From the NCBI GenBank assembly GCA_022825705.1, contig JAJDWH010000033.1, forward strand, positions 1 through 64,000: a stretch of 64,000 bases of DNA, read 5' to 3'. The position numbers were made by a program, and so were the translations under genes. Positions 51,845 through 62,104 of this stretch are shown here, in pieces. This DNA comes from Alphaproteobacteria bacterium. Its GTDB lineage: Bacteria > Pseudomonadota > Alphaproteobacteria > TMED109. The notes under the pieces are model-generated. The model was not told the origin of the DNA and searched no databases. It worked only from the letters and a program-made list of their open reading frames with translations. The stretch's first letter is position 1, and each line of letters starts with the position of its first letter.

Positions 51845-53989
51845 ATGAGCACGTACGAATTTCCGGATCTGACCCCGATGCTCAGGCCGCGGTCCGTGGC
51901 CGTGATCGGAGCGGTTCCGGAGTTGCACCGGGCAGGCGGGCGGCCGATCCCGTTCTCGATAGCCGGCGGCTTCCAGGGAGCGCTGTACGCGGTGAATCCG
52001 CGCCGCACCGAGATCGACGGCAGACCCTGTTACGCATCGCTCGCCGATCTTCCGGAAACGCCGGATCTTGCCGTCATCACCGTGCGCGATTCGCTGGCCG
52101 CGGAGGCGCTCCGCGACTGTGCTCGGCGAGGGGTGCCCGCGGTGGTGATGTTCACCGCCGGGTTTCGCGAGGCGGGAGAAGCCGGGGCCATCCTCGAACA
52201 GGAGCTCATCGAGATCGCCGAGACCCACGGGATCGTCCTGTGCGGGCCCAACTGCATCGGCGTGGTCAATCGTCACACAGGGCTGATGGCAAGTTTCGCC
52301 TCGTCGCTTCAGATCGGCGAACTCCCGCCGGGGCCGGTGGGTTTCGTGAGTCAGTCCGGCATGTTCGTCAGCCTCGCCATCGTCGAGCAAGTCGAACGCC
52401 GCCTGGGCGTGGGCACGCTGGTCAGCGTGGGGAACGAAGCAGGGATCGAGATCGCAGACGTCATCGCGCACTACGCCAGGGATCCCGCTATCCAGGTGAT
52501 CGCTTCCTACATGGAAGGGGCCCGCGACGGGCGAAAGCTGAGCCACGCGCTGGCCATGGCCCGTGCCGCGGGCAAGCAGGTTGTCATCCTGAAGGTCGGG
52601 CGGTCCGAGGAATCGGCGCGTGCGGCTCAATCTCACACCGGCTCGCTCGCCGGCGATTACCGGGTCTACCGTTCGATATTTGCAGCGAACGGCGTGATCG
52701 AGGCGGAGGGACTTGAGGAGTTCTTCGACTTGATCGAGGCGGCCGTCCACGTGCCGGCGGTCGCGCCGGCGAGCGACGGACTGCCGCGGATCGCCGTGTT
52801 CGGCAACTCGGGCGGCCTTGGCGTGCTGGTCGCGGACAAGGTCAGGCAATCGGGCCTTGCGCTTGCCGAATTCAGCGAGGCCACGCAGGGGGCGCTCCGC
52901 GAGCACCTGCCGCCATTCATTCACCCTGTGAACCCGGTGGATCTCGCGCTCCAGCACCTTGAGGCGCCGCACGTGCTGCCGCGGTACCTCGACGCGCTGT
53001 TGGCGGACCCCGGTGTCGAGGGCATTCTCGCCATATTCGGCATGTACCGGCCGAAGACGCTCGAGTTCGCGCAAGCCATTCTGAATGCCAAGGCCAAGTC
53101 CTCGAAGCCGTTTGTCTTTGCCTGCCCGCATACCAGCGCCGAATTCACGAGCTGTCTGGCCGATGGCGGCGTGCCGGTGTTCGGGACCCCGGAGCGGGCA
53201 ATCCGCGCGCTCCGCTCGTTGTTCCGCCGGCCGCCGGCCGGGGGTGTCGCCCCGCAGTTGTCGCCTGCGGTGAGGGAACGACTAGGCGGTCTCGTCGCTT
53301 CCCACGCCGGCCGGACAACGTTGTCGGAAGGTGAGGGCATGCAGTTGATCGAAGCCCTCGACATCCCGGTCGGGCGGATTGCGCTGGCCGAGGATTCGGA
53401 CGCTGCGGCGCGCATTGCGGCGGAGGCCGGGGGACCGGCAGTGCTCAAGGTGGAAAGCCGGGACCTGCCGCACAAGACGGAAGCGGGGGCGGTCGCGCTC
53501 GGACTGGAGGGGTCGGACCGGGTCCGTGAGGCGCATGATCGCATTCTGAAGGCAGCGCGGATGCACCGGCCCGATGCCGCGATCGACGGGGTGGCAGTGC
53601 ATCGCATGGTGCCCGAATCGAGGGAACTGCTGCTTGGGGTCCGGCACGATCCCGCCTTTGGCCCAGTGGCGCTGGTCGGGGCCGGTGGGACCGCCGCCGA
53701 GGTGCTGGATGACGTGGCCCTCATGCCTGCCCCGGTCACCGACAAGCAGGCCGAGGACATGATCCGTTCACTGCGGACCTTCCCGCTCCTCAACGGTGCC
53801 CGGTCCAGTACCCCGAGCGACGTGCAAGCGGCGGCGGCGGCCCTGTCCGCCCTGTCGGCGTTGGTGGAAGCGTTCCCGCAGATCGCCGAGATCGAGGTAA
53901 ATCCGCTTTTCGTGGCGGCGGAGGGCGACGGTGTGGTGGCCGGCGACGTTCTCGCCATCCTGAATCCCGATGTTCCCGCTTCGGGATGA
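51845..53989 (+). CDS. ADP-forming acyl-CoA synthetase (acetate-CoA ligase family)
   Basis: A 714-residue single-chain NDP-forming acyl-CoA synthetase. The order is a CoA-binding domain (LRPRSVAVIGAV to VITV), a succinyl-CoA-ligase-like domain with the phospho-His in AAQSHTGSLAGDYRVY, and an ATP-grasp domain from about residue 470 (IPVGRIALAEDSDAA, GPAVLKVESRDLPHKTEAG). These enzymes conserve acyl-CoA energy as ATP or activate acids. Substrate specificity is unknown. The next gene overlaps by 20 bases, so they are co-transcribed. Confidence 0.92.
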   Translation: MSTYEFPDLTPMLRPRSVAVIGAVPELHRAGGRPIPFSIAGGFQGALYAVNPRRTEIDGRPCYASLADLPETPDLAVITVRDSLAAEALRDCARRGVPAVVMFTAGFREAGEAGAILEQELIEIAETHGIVLCGPNCIGVVNRHTGLMASFASSLQIGELPPGPVGFVSQSGMFVSLAIVEQVERRLGVGTLVSVGNEAGIEIADVIAHYARDPAIQVIASYMEGARDGRKLSHALAMARAAGKQVVILKVGRSEESARAAQSHTGSLAGDYRVYRSIFAANGVIEAEGLEEFFDLIEAAVHVPAVAPASDGLPRIAVFGNSGGLGVLVADKVRQSGLALAEFSEATQGALREHLPPFIHPVNPVDLALQHLEAPHVLPRYLDALLADPGVEGILAIFGMYRPKTLEFAQAILNAKAKSSKPFVFACPHTSAEFTSCLADGGVPVFGTPERAIRALRSLFRRPPAGGVAPQLSPAVRERLGGLVASHAGRTTLSEGEGMQLIEALDIPVGRIALAEDSDAAARIAAEAGGPAVLKVESRDLPHKTEAGAVALGLEGSDRVREAHDRILKAARMHRPDAAIDGVAVHRMVPESRELLLGVRHDPAFGPVALVGAGGTAAEVLDDVALMPAPVTDKQAEDMIRSLRTFPLLNGARSSTPSDVQAAAAALSALSALVEAFPQIAEIEVNPLFVAAEGDGVVAGDVLAILNPDVPASG

Positions 53990-54746
53990 CAACCCCACCC
54001 GCCACCGGCCCTACGTCACGGTTGGGCTCATCGGCGTCTGCGTCCTTGCTTTTCTCTGGCAGAACGCCCAGCCCCATTACGAGGAGATCGTCTGGTATTT
54101 CGGCCTGATCCCGGCACAGCTCTTGGGAACCGGTCCGTTCATCCCCGGGGCCGCCAATCCGTTGGTCACCGTGTTCACCTCCATGTTCCTGCACGGCGGC
54201 TGGATGCATCTTGGCGGCAACATGCTGTTTCTCTGGATCTTCGGGAACAACATCGAGGATTCCTCCGGCCACCTGAAGTTCCTGGTGTTCTACCTCCTGT
54301 GCGGTGTCGGGGCGGCGCTCGCCCAAGTCGCGAGTGCGCCGATGTCGGAAATACCCATGATCGGGGCGAGCGGCGCAGTGTCGGGAGTGCTAGGTGCGTA
54401 CCTCCTGCTGTTCCCGCGCGCCCGCGTGTCCACTCTGGTGTTCCTGGGCATCTTCGTCACGATCATCCGCCTGCGCGCCTGGGTGCTGCTCGGTGTCTGG
54501 TTCGGCGGGCAGGCCTTGCAGGCCGCACTGACACCTCCCGGCTCCCCGGGCGTCGCGTTCGTCGCCCACGTCGGCGGATTCGTTGCCGGCATGGTGCTGA
54601 TCGGCGCCTTCAAGCGCCGCGGCGTCCCGTGGTTCGCCGACGGCGGCCCGAGGAGCGAGGAGGCGCAGAAGCGCCCCATCGATATCCGGTTTCGTCGTTC
54701 CCGGAAAGGCTCCGAGTCTCCCTGGCGGCCCGGGCCCTGGGGCTGA
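53970..54746 (+). CDS. Rhomboid-family intramembrane serine protease
   Basis: A 258-residue membrane protein with six or seven helices. The rhomboid landmarks are SMFLHGGWMHLGGNMLFLW, the catalytic Ser in GASGAVSGVLGAY, and the paired His in AHVGGFVAGM. The WR-type loop is not obvious. The C-terminal 45 residues are basic, disordered and probably cytoplasmic. The start overlaps the end of the acyl-CoA synthetase gene. Its substrate is unknown. Confidence 0.92.
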   Translation: MFPLRDDNPTRHRPYVTVGLIGVCVLAFLWQNAQPHYEEIVWYFGLIPAQLLGTGPFIPGAANPLVTVFTSMFLHGGWMHLGGNMLFLWIFGNNIEDSSGHLKFLVFYLLCGVGAALAQVASAPMSEIPMIGASGAVSGVLGAYLLLFPRARVSTLVFLGIFVTIIRLRAWVLLGVWFGGQALQAALTPPGSPGVAFVAHVGGFVAGMVLIGAFKRRGVPWFADGGPRSEEAQKRPIDIRFRRSRKGSESPWRPGPWG

Positions 54747-54901
54747 CGCCACCCGGGCAGACGGGTCGCTTCCGCGATCCTCGGACAGCGCGCTGCGCCG
54801 CGACATTTCCCGGTGAGAAGTACCGGATCATTCTGGACATCGCCGGCGCGACGAACCCGGCAGGAGCGGTTACTTGCGGCGGTGTTTCGGTGGCGGGCGG
54901 G

Positions 54902-55762
54902 TCAGCGGATGTGCCACGATTCCGTCAGTGGCTTTGCTCCGTTGAGTTCTCCGTAGCCCGCACCGGTGGTCCCGCCGGGGTTGGGGCCGAAGTAGCGTGG
55001 ATCCCTGGGCTCACCAGCAGGCTGAAACCGGATATCGCTCGAGAGCCGCATGCGCCCGATCGGCGAATGGTTGTCGAGCGAGCCGTGCCACGTGAACATG
55101 CCGAAGATGAGCATGTCACCCGGGCTAAAATCGGCGCTCAGGAGGCGCGTGTTCCGCGACCGGGCAAAGGCCACGTGGTTTTCCGGCCGCGTGGCCTGGC
55201 GATCGGTATCGGATGCGACGTCGAACCCCCGCGTAGCGTCGGCCAGATCGTCGAACCGGTGGGACCCCTCGATGACCGTGACGGGGCCTTCGCGAAGCGG
55301 CACCGGCCCAAGCGCGGTCCACACCGTGACAACGCGTTCGGTGGTCTGGGCGAAGAACGGATAGTCGCAGTGCGGTCCGGTCGAGCGCCCCACGGGAGCC
55401 GGCCGGATGTAAGCGTAGTCATGCGGCACGGCCGGTTCGCCGAATACCGCACGGATGATCTCGCGGATCCTGGGACCGTGGGTGACAGCGCGGAGGAGCG
55501 GCCCCTCGGACACGGACTTCCAGAACGCGCCCAGATCAGGTTCGCGCTCGCGACGATGGCTGATGCCCGTGAAAATGCCTTCTTGCGCCGGACTCTCGAC
55601 CTCACCGACAGCTTCCAGACGCGCGAACACCTCTTGCCGTGCCGCCAGCACTTCCTCGACACCATGCAGACCACGAAGAAACAGGTAGCCGTCGTCGTCC
55701 AGCCGCTGGCGCAGGGCGCTGGAATTGGGAAACAACGCACTCGAATCAACGAGTTTGCCCAT
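54902..55762 (-). CDS. Phytanoyl-CoA dioxygenase-family oxygenase
   Basis: A 286-residue Fe(II)/2-oxoglutarate-dependent double-stranded beta-helix enzyme of the PhyH type. It begins LRQRLDDDGYLFLRGL. The iron facial triad is in TGPHCDYPFF (His-x-Asp) and MFTWHGSLDN (His), with the 2-oxoglutarate-binding Arg shortly after (IGRMRLSSDIRFQP). The start is set at the second of two adjacent ATGs. Members hydroxylate fatty acyl-CoAs or small metabolites. The gene has no operon partner. Confidence 0.88.
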   Translation of the reverse strand: MGKLVDSSALFPNSSALRQRLDDDGYLFLRGLHGVEEVLAARQEVFARLEAVGEVESPAQEGIFTGISHRREREPDLGAFWKSVSEGPLLRAVTHGPRIREIIRAVFGEPAVPHDYAYIRPAPVGRSTGPHCDYPFFAQTTERVVTVWTALGPVPLREGPVTVIEGSHRFDDLADATRGFDVASDTDRQATRPENHVAFARSRNTRLLSADFSPGDMLIFGMFTWHGSLDNHSPIGRMRLSSDIRFQPAGEPRDPRYFGPNPGGTTGAGYGELNGAKPLTESWHIR

Positions 55763-55948
55763 CATCGATGAGGGAACTATCTCTCCCTGTGCGATACAAT
55801 CGTGCATGGGTCCTGGCTAGAAGCTCTTCAACGCTGGCGTACGGGTTCCCCGCCACCGACCATGATGTACACAGGCGCCTTCCCGAGGCCAAGTCGTGCC
55901 TCGCGCTTGCGCCGACCGCGAAGGACAAACCGAAATGGAATTAGGTCT

Positions 55949-58243
55949 TTGAAGGCTCAATCCGCCGGATCTGCCGCCCGCGCCGCCCGTTGGGTCGGTC
56001 TCGCCGTGGCCGGAAGCTTCATGGCGGGCTGCACGGTGCTGGCGCCCATGCCGAAGTTGACCAGCCTGGCGGATCGACTGGCGGTGTTCCCGACGCGCTC
56101 CCTCCCCCTGGAGCACCAGGTCAACATCTACTGGGATGAACACCAGATTCCGTTTGTCGAGGCAAGCAGCGACGATGACGCCGCTTTCGCGCTCGGCCTC
56201 GTTCATGCCCATCTTCGACTCGGCCAGATGGGGTTGGTTCGGATGCTGGCCCACGGCCGCCTGTCCGAAATGGTCGGCCCCATCGCGGTTGACGTCGACC
56301 GCGGGCTCAGGACGCTCTCCTTCGCGCGGGCCGCGGCAGAGATCGAACGCAACATGGACGATCGGTCCCGGCGCTGGGCCCAGCGGTTCGTCGACGGAAT
56401 CAACCATTACCTCGCCACCACCGAGGAACTGCCGCACGAGTTCCGGGTGCTGGGGCTTTCGAGGGAGCCCTGGACCATCACCGATGTGCTGACGATCGGT
56501 CGGCTGGCCGGAACGGACGTCAATTGGCTGGTGTGGGCGAGCCTGCTGCCGCTGCGCACGCGTCCGGACTGGCCGGAGCTGTGGGCACGGCTGGTAACCC
56601 ACGGCAGTGCATCGCTCCCCAGCTTCGACGGAGACCCGAAGACCGCCGGTCTGCACGAAGTGCTGGGCGGCCTGGGACGGTCAGGCAGCAACAGCCTCGC
56701 GCTGGCGCCAGGTCGGACAGCCACGGGCGGAAGCATCATCGCGAACGATCCGCACCTCGGCATCTTCGTCCCCAACGTGTGGCTGATTGCCGGCGTGAAA
56801 TCGCCGTCGTATCACGCGGTCGGGCTGATGGGCCCCGGGCTCCCGATCTTCGCCATTGGACGCAATCCGAACATCGCCTGGGGCGGCACCAACATGCGCG
56901 CCGCCTCGAGCGACCTCTACGACGTCAGCAGCTTGCCGCCATCGGAGATCACCGAGCGTCGCGAGCGGATCGCCGTGCGCTGGTGGCTGGACGAGGAGGT
57001 GACCGTCCGGGAAACATCCTTCGGACCGATCCTGTCGGACGTTCCCTTCCTGTCGGAGTACGAACTTCCACCCGTTGCGCTCCGGTGGACGGGTCATCGC
57101 GTGAGTGACGAAATCGGCTCGATGCTCGCGGTGAGCCGGGCCCGCGGGTTCGCCGAGTTTCGGGAAGCGTTCGAGGGCTTCGCGGTACCTGGCCAGAACA
57201 TGCTGTACGCGGATGACAGCGGCAACATCGGCCAGGTCATGGCGGTGCAGCTGCCGCTTCGCGCGGCTGCTCCCGACGACGTCATTCTCGACCAGGGAAG
57301 GGCCGGCGCCGACTGGGACACCATGCAGTCCGTCGGGGACCTGCCGTTCAGCTTCAATCCGGATTCCGGGTACCTGGCGTCCGCCAACAATCGCCCGTCG
57401 ACGGCCGGCATGCCGGTCGGTTTCTTCTTCTCTTCGGACGATCGCGTGCAACGCATGGCCCAGGTGATCGAAACCGAGACGCCGGTCGATCTGGATACCG
57501 TGATGGCGTTGCAACGGGATGTGCAGATGGCATCGGCGGTTGCGCTCCGGGACCTGTTCGTGGCTCAGCTTGACGCTAGCGGCCTGTCGCATGCAGCGAC
57601 CGGGGATGCGGCCGAGGTGATCGGGCGGATGCGTGACTGGGACGGGCATTACCGGCCGGACTCGGTTGGCGCCGTCAGCTTCGAGCAGTTCCGGGACGGC
57701 TTCGTCAAGGCGTTCTATCCGTTGGCGTTCGGCGAGGAAGAGGGTCAGGCCCTCGCTGCCGTCGGCAGGATGGCCGCGTTGCTCCCTGCCGATGTGGCGG
57801 CGGCCAACCGGGAGGTCGTGCATGCCGCGCTTGCGGCCGCGCTGGAGAACGCTGCCTCGGGTCTTCCGACCTTCGCGCGCTGGGCCGACATGCACCGCTT
57901 GGAGCTGGCGCATCCGCTGGCCTTCGCCCCGGTGATCGGGGAGCGCTACCGGTTTGCCGAGCACGGGGTTGGCGGAAGTTCAGACACGCTCATGAAGACT
58001 GCCCACGACGCCACGTCCGAGCGCCACAGGGTGCGCTATGGCGCCAACGCCCGCCATGTCTCTGACCTGACCGACCCCGACGCAAACTACTTTGTGCTGC
58101 TCGGGGGCCAGGACGGATGGTTGAACAGCTCGACCATGCTGGACCAGTGGCCCCTTTGGAGAGACGGCGGCTACGTCCAGGTGCCGTTGTCGCTCGACGC
58201 GGTTCGCGAACGCTTTCCGCACAAGCTGGTGCTCCATAACTGA
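55949..58243 (+). CDS. Penicillin-acylase-family (Ntn) hydrolase, lipoprotein
   Basis: About 764 residues with a lipoprotein signal (GLAVAGSFMAGC). This start is a TTG; an ATG at 55802 would add 49 residues before the signal. The Ntn-hydrolase precursor is recognisable. The alpha chain has IYWDEHQIPFVEA and FALGLVHAHLRLGQMGL. The autoprocessing Ser comes after a Gly in GRSGSNSLALAPGRTATGG, and IIANDPHLG follows. Such enzymes hydrolyse amide bonds, including beta-lactam side chains and N-acyl-homoserine lactones. Attachment to a membrane fits a role in quorum quenching or nutrient use; which is unknown. Confidence 0.88.
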   Translation: MKAQSAGSAARAARWVGLAVAGSFMAGCTVLAPMPKLTSLADRLAVFPTRSLPLEHQVNIYWDEHQIPFVEASSDDDAAFALGLVHAHLRLGQMGLVRMLAHGRLSEMVGPIAVDVDRGLRTLSFARAAAEIERNMDDRSRRWAQRFVDGINHYLATTEELPHEFRVLGLSREPWTITDVLTIGRLAGTDVNWLVWASLLPLRTRPDWPELWARLVTHGSASLPSFDGDPKTAGLHEVLGGLGRSGSNSLALAPGRTATGGSIIANDPHLGIFVPNVWLIAGVKSPSYHAVGLMGPGLPIFAIGRNPNIAWGGTNMRAASSDLYDVSSLPPSEITERRERIAVRWWLDEEVTVRETSFGPILSDVPFLSEYELPPVALRWTGHRVSDEIGSMLAVSRARGFAEFREAFEGFAVPGQNMLYADDSGNIGQVMAVQLPLRAAAPDDVILDQGRAGADWDTMQSVGDLPFSFNPDSGYLASANNRPSTAGMPVGFFFSSDDRVQRMAQVIETETPVDLDTVMALQRDVQMASAVALRDLFVAQLDASGLSHAATGDAAEVIGRMRDWDGHYRPDSVGAVSFEQFRDGFVKAFYPLAFGEEEGQALAAVGRMAALLPADVAAANREVVHAALAAALENAASGLPTFARWADMHRLELAHPLAFAPVIGERYRFAEHGVGGSSDTLMKTAHDATSERHRVRYGANARHVSDLTDPDANYFVLLGGQDGWLNSSTMLDQWPLWRDGGYVQVPLSLDAVRERFPHKLVLHN

Positions 58244-58672
58244 GAAGCCGTTAGCCCGGCCGTATCGGACCCAGTCCGAGCGGTTTGCACCAGTCGGCGG
58301 ATCGGACGCTCGTTTGCGGGACCATTGATTGGCACCGGGTTCAGCCTGCGGTTACGGTGTTGACGTGATGTTCAGATTGCTTGCGTGAAAGCAGGGCAAT
58401 TGGATCCAGCGAGCCCCGTAAACGTGGGAAGCACGCCGGCAGCACGCTCCGCGCGCCCCGGCCTGATGGGGCGTGCCGACAAGACGCCGGGGGCATGCTG
58501 TGACGCGTGGAAGGTGCGTGTCCAAGGGTCCCGGTGGAGGCTCGGAGCGCGGCGGGACGGATGCGAGGTCTCGCGAGGAATTTCTCGCGCGGTGCGAGGA
58601 GGCCCGGCGACCTTAGCGAATTCCGGTTTCTCGAATCCATGGGACGACCGACCGTCCCCGGTGACTTGATCG
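58244..58672. other. Gene-free stretch
   Basis: About 430 bases between the acylase and GH3 genes. Open frames are GC shadows. No terminator or promoter stands out. Confidence 0.4.
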
Positions 58673-60211
58673 GTGTACGACGCGACTTGGATGCTCCGGG
58701 CCTACGCGAAACGGCGTCTGCGCAGGCTCAAGCGAATAAATCCGGAAGAGGTCCAGCGGGGTGTCCTGCGATCCCTCGTCCATCGCGCGCGCGGCACGCA
58801 CTTCGCGCGGCAACACGAATTCGGAGCGATCCGAACCCTGGGAGACTATCGGGAGCGCGTCCCCATCCGGACCTATGAGGAATTCTGGGACAGCTATTGG
58901 CGGGATTCGTTTCCCCGGCTGGTCGATTGCACTTGGCGCGGGACCATCCCGTACTTCGCCCTGTCGTCGGGAACCACCCGCGGGGCAACCAAATTCATTC
59001 CGATCAGCCGGGAGATCAACCGCGCCAACGCCCGCGCCGTGGCGGACCTGCTCGTCCACCACGTGGAGAACCGGCCGGACAGTCGGGTGCTGGCCGGGCG
59101 CTGCTTCATGCTGGGTGGGTCGACGGGCCTCACGCGCCAGGCGCGCGGCGTGTACAGCGGGGATCTCAGCGGGATTGCGGCGGCGGTCAGGCCGGCTTGG
59201 ACGGGACCGCGTTACTTTCCTCCGCGTCACTTGGAGGGAATCGCCGACTGGGAGACGAAGGTCGAACGTTTCGCCCGGAGGTCCCTGCACGAGGACATCC
59301 GCGCGGTCGGCGGCACGCCGAGCTGGCTCCTCATCTATTTCGACCGGCTGCTGGAGATCGCCGGGGCCGGCGACGGGCGGATCGCCTCCGTGTATCCCGA
59401 TCTGGAATTGCTCATCCATGGCGGAGTCGCCTGGGCGCCCTACCGGGACCGCTTCGAGGCCCTCCTCGAGGGCACCGCGGGCGAAACCCGGGAGGTCTAT
59501 CCGGCGAGCGAGGGCTTCTTCGGTGTCGCCGACGGTGCCGACGGCGCTGGCCTGCGCCTCCTCCTGGACAACGAGATCTTCTACGAATTCCTTCCGGTGA
59601 GCGAGCTCGGAGCCCGGGAACCGGATTGCCGCTGGATCGGCGACGCAGAGATGGGCGTGAACTACGCTCTCGTCATCTCGACCGGCGCGGGCCTCTGGCG
59701 GTACCTGGTCGGCGACACCGTCACATTGGTCAGTCGCGACCCGCCACGTGTTCTGGTCACCGGTCGGACCAGCTACACGCTTTCGGCGTTTGGCGAGCAC
59801 GTGATCGGAGCGGAACTCGAGCGCGCGGTGTCGGAAGCCGCGAAGGCGATCGGGGCCACCGTCGACGATTTTGCCGTCGGCAGCCTGTTCTCGGAACGGA
59901 GCGGCGAACGCGGAGGACATCTCTTCGTCGTCGAGTTTTCCGATCCCAACGTGGATTCTGCACAAATTCGAACGTTCGCGGCGGGCGTCGACTCGGTGCT
60001 GATGCGCCTGAACGAGGACTATGCGGCCCACCGCGCCGACGGCTGGGGCCTCGATCCACCGCGGGTCGCAGTGCTGCCTCCCGGGGGCTTTGTCGCGTGG
60101 ATGAAGGGCCGCGGGAAGCTCGGCGGGCAAAACAAGGTTCCTCGCGTGATCAACGATGCGGAGCTCTTCGGGACGTTACGTAAGCTGGCGCGGGAGTTCG
60201 CGGTCCGCTAG
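58673..60211 (+). CDS. GH3-family acyl-adenylate/amido-synthetase-like protein
   Basis: A 512-residue protein of the GH3 auxin-responsive promoter family (ANL superfamily). It has YFALSSGTTRGATKFIPIS (ATP P-loop-like SSGTT), YPASEGFFGV (motif II) and GLWRYLVGDTVTL with TGRTSYTLSAFGEHV (hinge region). The start is GTG. In plants GH3 joins amino acids to jasmonate or auxin; bacterial members are less known and probably activate a carboxylate with ATP. It is monocistronic with no adjacent amino-acid or siderophore genes. Confidence 0.9.
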   Translation: MYDATWMLRAYAKRRLRRLKRINPEEVQRGVLRSLVHRARGTHFARQHEFGAIRTLGDYRERVPIRTYEEFWDSYWRDSFPRLVDCTWRGTIPYFALSSGTTRGATKFIPISREINRANARAVADLLVHHVENRPDSRVLAGRCFMLGGSTGLTRQARGVYSGDLSGIAAAVRPAWTGPRYFPPRHLEGIADWETKVERFARRSLHEDIRAVGGTPSWLLIYFDRLLEIAGAGDGRIASVYPDLELLIHGGVAWAPYRDRFEALLEGTAGETREVYPASEGFFGVADGADGAGLRLLLDNEIFYEFLPVSELGAREPDCRWIGDAEMGVNYALVISTGAGLWRYLVGDTVTLVSRDPPRVLVTGRTSYTLSAFGEHVIGAELERAVSEAAKAIGATVDDFAVGSLFSERSGERGGHLFVVEFSDPNVDSAQIRTFAAGVDSVLMRLNEDYAAHRADGWGLDPPRVAVLPPGGFVAWMKGRGKLGGQNKVPRVINDAELFGTLRKLAREFAVR

Positions 60212-60970
60212 GGCCGGTTGTCCGTTCAACTAGTGCGTTCGGAGCCGCCGCTGGCGACATCGCGGCCAAGGCGACCTGCGCCGACTGACCTGGGCACACC
60301 ACAAGAGACCGCCCCGGGCCCTTCCCGTCCGAACGAGGGTCTCTGTGAGAGTGATGTATTCTCGGCACGACGCGACGTATCAAATGATGCAGCAGGTATA
60401 AATACAGCACTGATAATCTATATTACCAGTTCGTGCACCTGCAATTGCACGTTTGCCGCTGTTGGAGATCTGCTTTGCCGTGCTGTTCACAAATGTTGTC
60501 GCAAAATAAAGAGCAAGAATGCAAGGCTGAGGGGTAACTAGTTTACGACAAAATTCCTCCTGGAGTGACAGCTGAATGAACGGCTATCACGAGAAGTATC
60601 GCGCACTTGCGACAAGGTGAGTCAAGATGCTGGCCGAAAAGTCGTTTGCGGAGCCCGTTTGGCTGGTGCGCGAAGGTAATGAGTCGTGGCGGAAACCGTC
60701 TGCCGTCCAAAGATTGCGCTGGTAGCAAGCTCATCCGATATCAAGTCGCAGTAAAGAGGAGAGATCGCATAAGCCACGGATAATTGACAATGAGTTGTGT
60801 GGACAGGGATGGTTACGAGGTGTATTTTGCGGTTACCGGGACCACTGGGAGGATTGATAGAGGTTGATCAACTCCGGGAGCAGATGCAGTACGGCGTGGT
60901 TCCTTGATTCTTGACCTCTAGGTTTCCGCCCCGAGCACCGGGGAACTCGTATCAGCAATCGGAAATCAAG
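60212..60970. other. Gene-free, A+T-richer region upstream of the RND operon
   Basis: About 760 bases, distinctly richer in A+T from 60370 on. It contains an inverted repeat CGTGCA-CCTGCAAT-TGCACG (60432-60451), a possible regulator site for the efflux operon, and no convincing gene. A 26-codon frame from ATG 60783 is too short to support. Confidence 0.45.
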
Positions 60971-62092
60971 ATGGCACAGCTTAATGACGGCCAAGCCGGT
61001 CAGCCCGGACGGTTTCGGTTGCCTGGCTTCGTGCAGGCGGCGCTGATTCTAGCGGCGATTATCGCAGCATTGTATTTCGCCCGAGCTCCCGGTCATGTTC
61101 AAATCGATACATCTTCGGGCTTGTCATTTGATGCAGCTAAACCTGTCGTTCAGGTAGTTAAACCCGAAACTGTAGACCAGTCGATTAAGTTGAAGCTCAC
61201 CGGGGCAGTAACGCTGGAAGAACAGACAGGCATTGTTGCAGAAGTCACCGGGCGAGTTAGTTGGATATCACCAAACTTCAATAACGGCGGGGTGATTCCG
61301 GCGAACGAGAAGTTTGTTCAGATTGATCCGACCGAGTACGAGCTTGAGGTCAAGGCGGCTGCCAACGCCGTCAGTGAGGCGGCGGTCCGGCTGCAAATCG
61401 AGGAGGCCCGGGGAAACGCATTGCGGATCGCGCTTGCGGAAGCGCAGCTGGCCAGCGCGAAGACCGGGCTTGAGTTGGCAAGGCTCCAACTTGAACGAAC
61501 AAGTATCTCCCTGCCTTACGAGAGCCGCGTGATCAGTACCGAATTGGAAATTGGAGAGGTCGTCGGACCGCATCGTGACGTTGGCCCCGGGGGCAGGATC
61601 GGCACCGTGTATCGAGTCGACGCGTTGCAGTTCGAGGCACCGATGGAAGTCTCGAGCCTCGGGTATTTGAGCCCACTCAAGGGGCGTACCGCGATAGTTC
61701 GCACAGAAGTGGGTACCCATCGGTTGGAGGCGACGCGCGTGTCCTCGATGGTCGCTCCGAGCAGCCGTCTCGCAACCGTGTTTTTCAGGTTTGCATCGAA
61801 TCAGACGGTGGCTTCGTTGCCGTTGCCAGGCTCGTTTGGTGAGGGCGAGATCGAAGGTCCTGCCTACGAGAATGTTTACACGCTGCCGGAAGCCGCCATT
61901 CAGGAGCAGAACCGCGTGTGGGTCGTCCGGGACGGCGAGTTGACGTCGTTTACGCCGACGGCATTGGGCCGCGTGGAGAACGGGCTGGTCGTGGAGGCGT
62001 TCGACGCCGGGGAGGGCGTGGTTTTCGGCATTCTGCCGGAAGCAAGAGAAGGATTGGCGGTCACGATTGCGGAAGCGGTGTCGTCCGAGTAG
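60971..62092 (+). CDS. RND efflux periplasmic adaptor (HlyD/AcrA type)
   Basis: A 373-residue membrane-fusion protein. An N-terminal anchor (AALILAAIIAALYFARAPG) is followed by a barrel-sandwich/lipoyl domain. A short hairpin (about residues 115-165, EVKAAANAVSEAAVRLQIEE) connects to a beta-barrel. The membrane-proximal part contains GRTAIVRTEVGTHRLEATRV. ATG 60971 is chosen because ATGs upstream lack a signal. It bridges an inner-membrane RND pump and an outer-membrane channel. The pump gene follows after 12 bases. Confidence 0.9.
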   Translation: MAQLNDGQAGQPGRFRLPGFVQAALILAAIIAALYFARAPGHVQIDTSSGLSFDAAKPVVQVVKPETVDQSIKLKLTGAVTLEEQTGIVAEVTGRVSWISPNFNNGGVIPANEKFVQIDPTEYELEVKAAANAVSEAAVRLQIEEARGNALRIALAEAQLASAKTGLELARLQLERTSISLPYESRVISTELEIGEVVGPHRDVGPGGRIGTVYRVDALQFEAPMEVSSLGYLSPLKGRTAIVRTEVGTHRLEATRVSSMVAPSSRLATVFFRFASNQTVASLPLPGSFGEGEIEGPAYENVYTLPEAAIQEQNRVWVVRDGELTSFTPTALGRVENGLVVEAFDAGEGVVFGILPEAREGLAVTIAEAVSSE

Positions 62093-62104
62093 CGGAGCCT
62101 CGAC

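Noticed and set aside
58897..60183. 428-codon frame inside the GH3 gene, same strand
   Set aside because: It is a +2 shadow of a gene with confirmed GH3 motifs; its own translation is Gly/Arg-rich with no motif.
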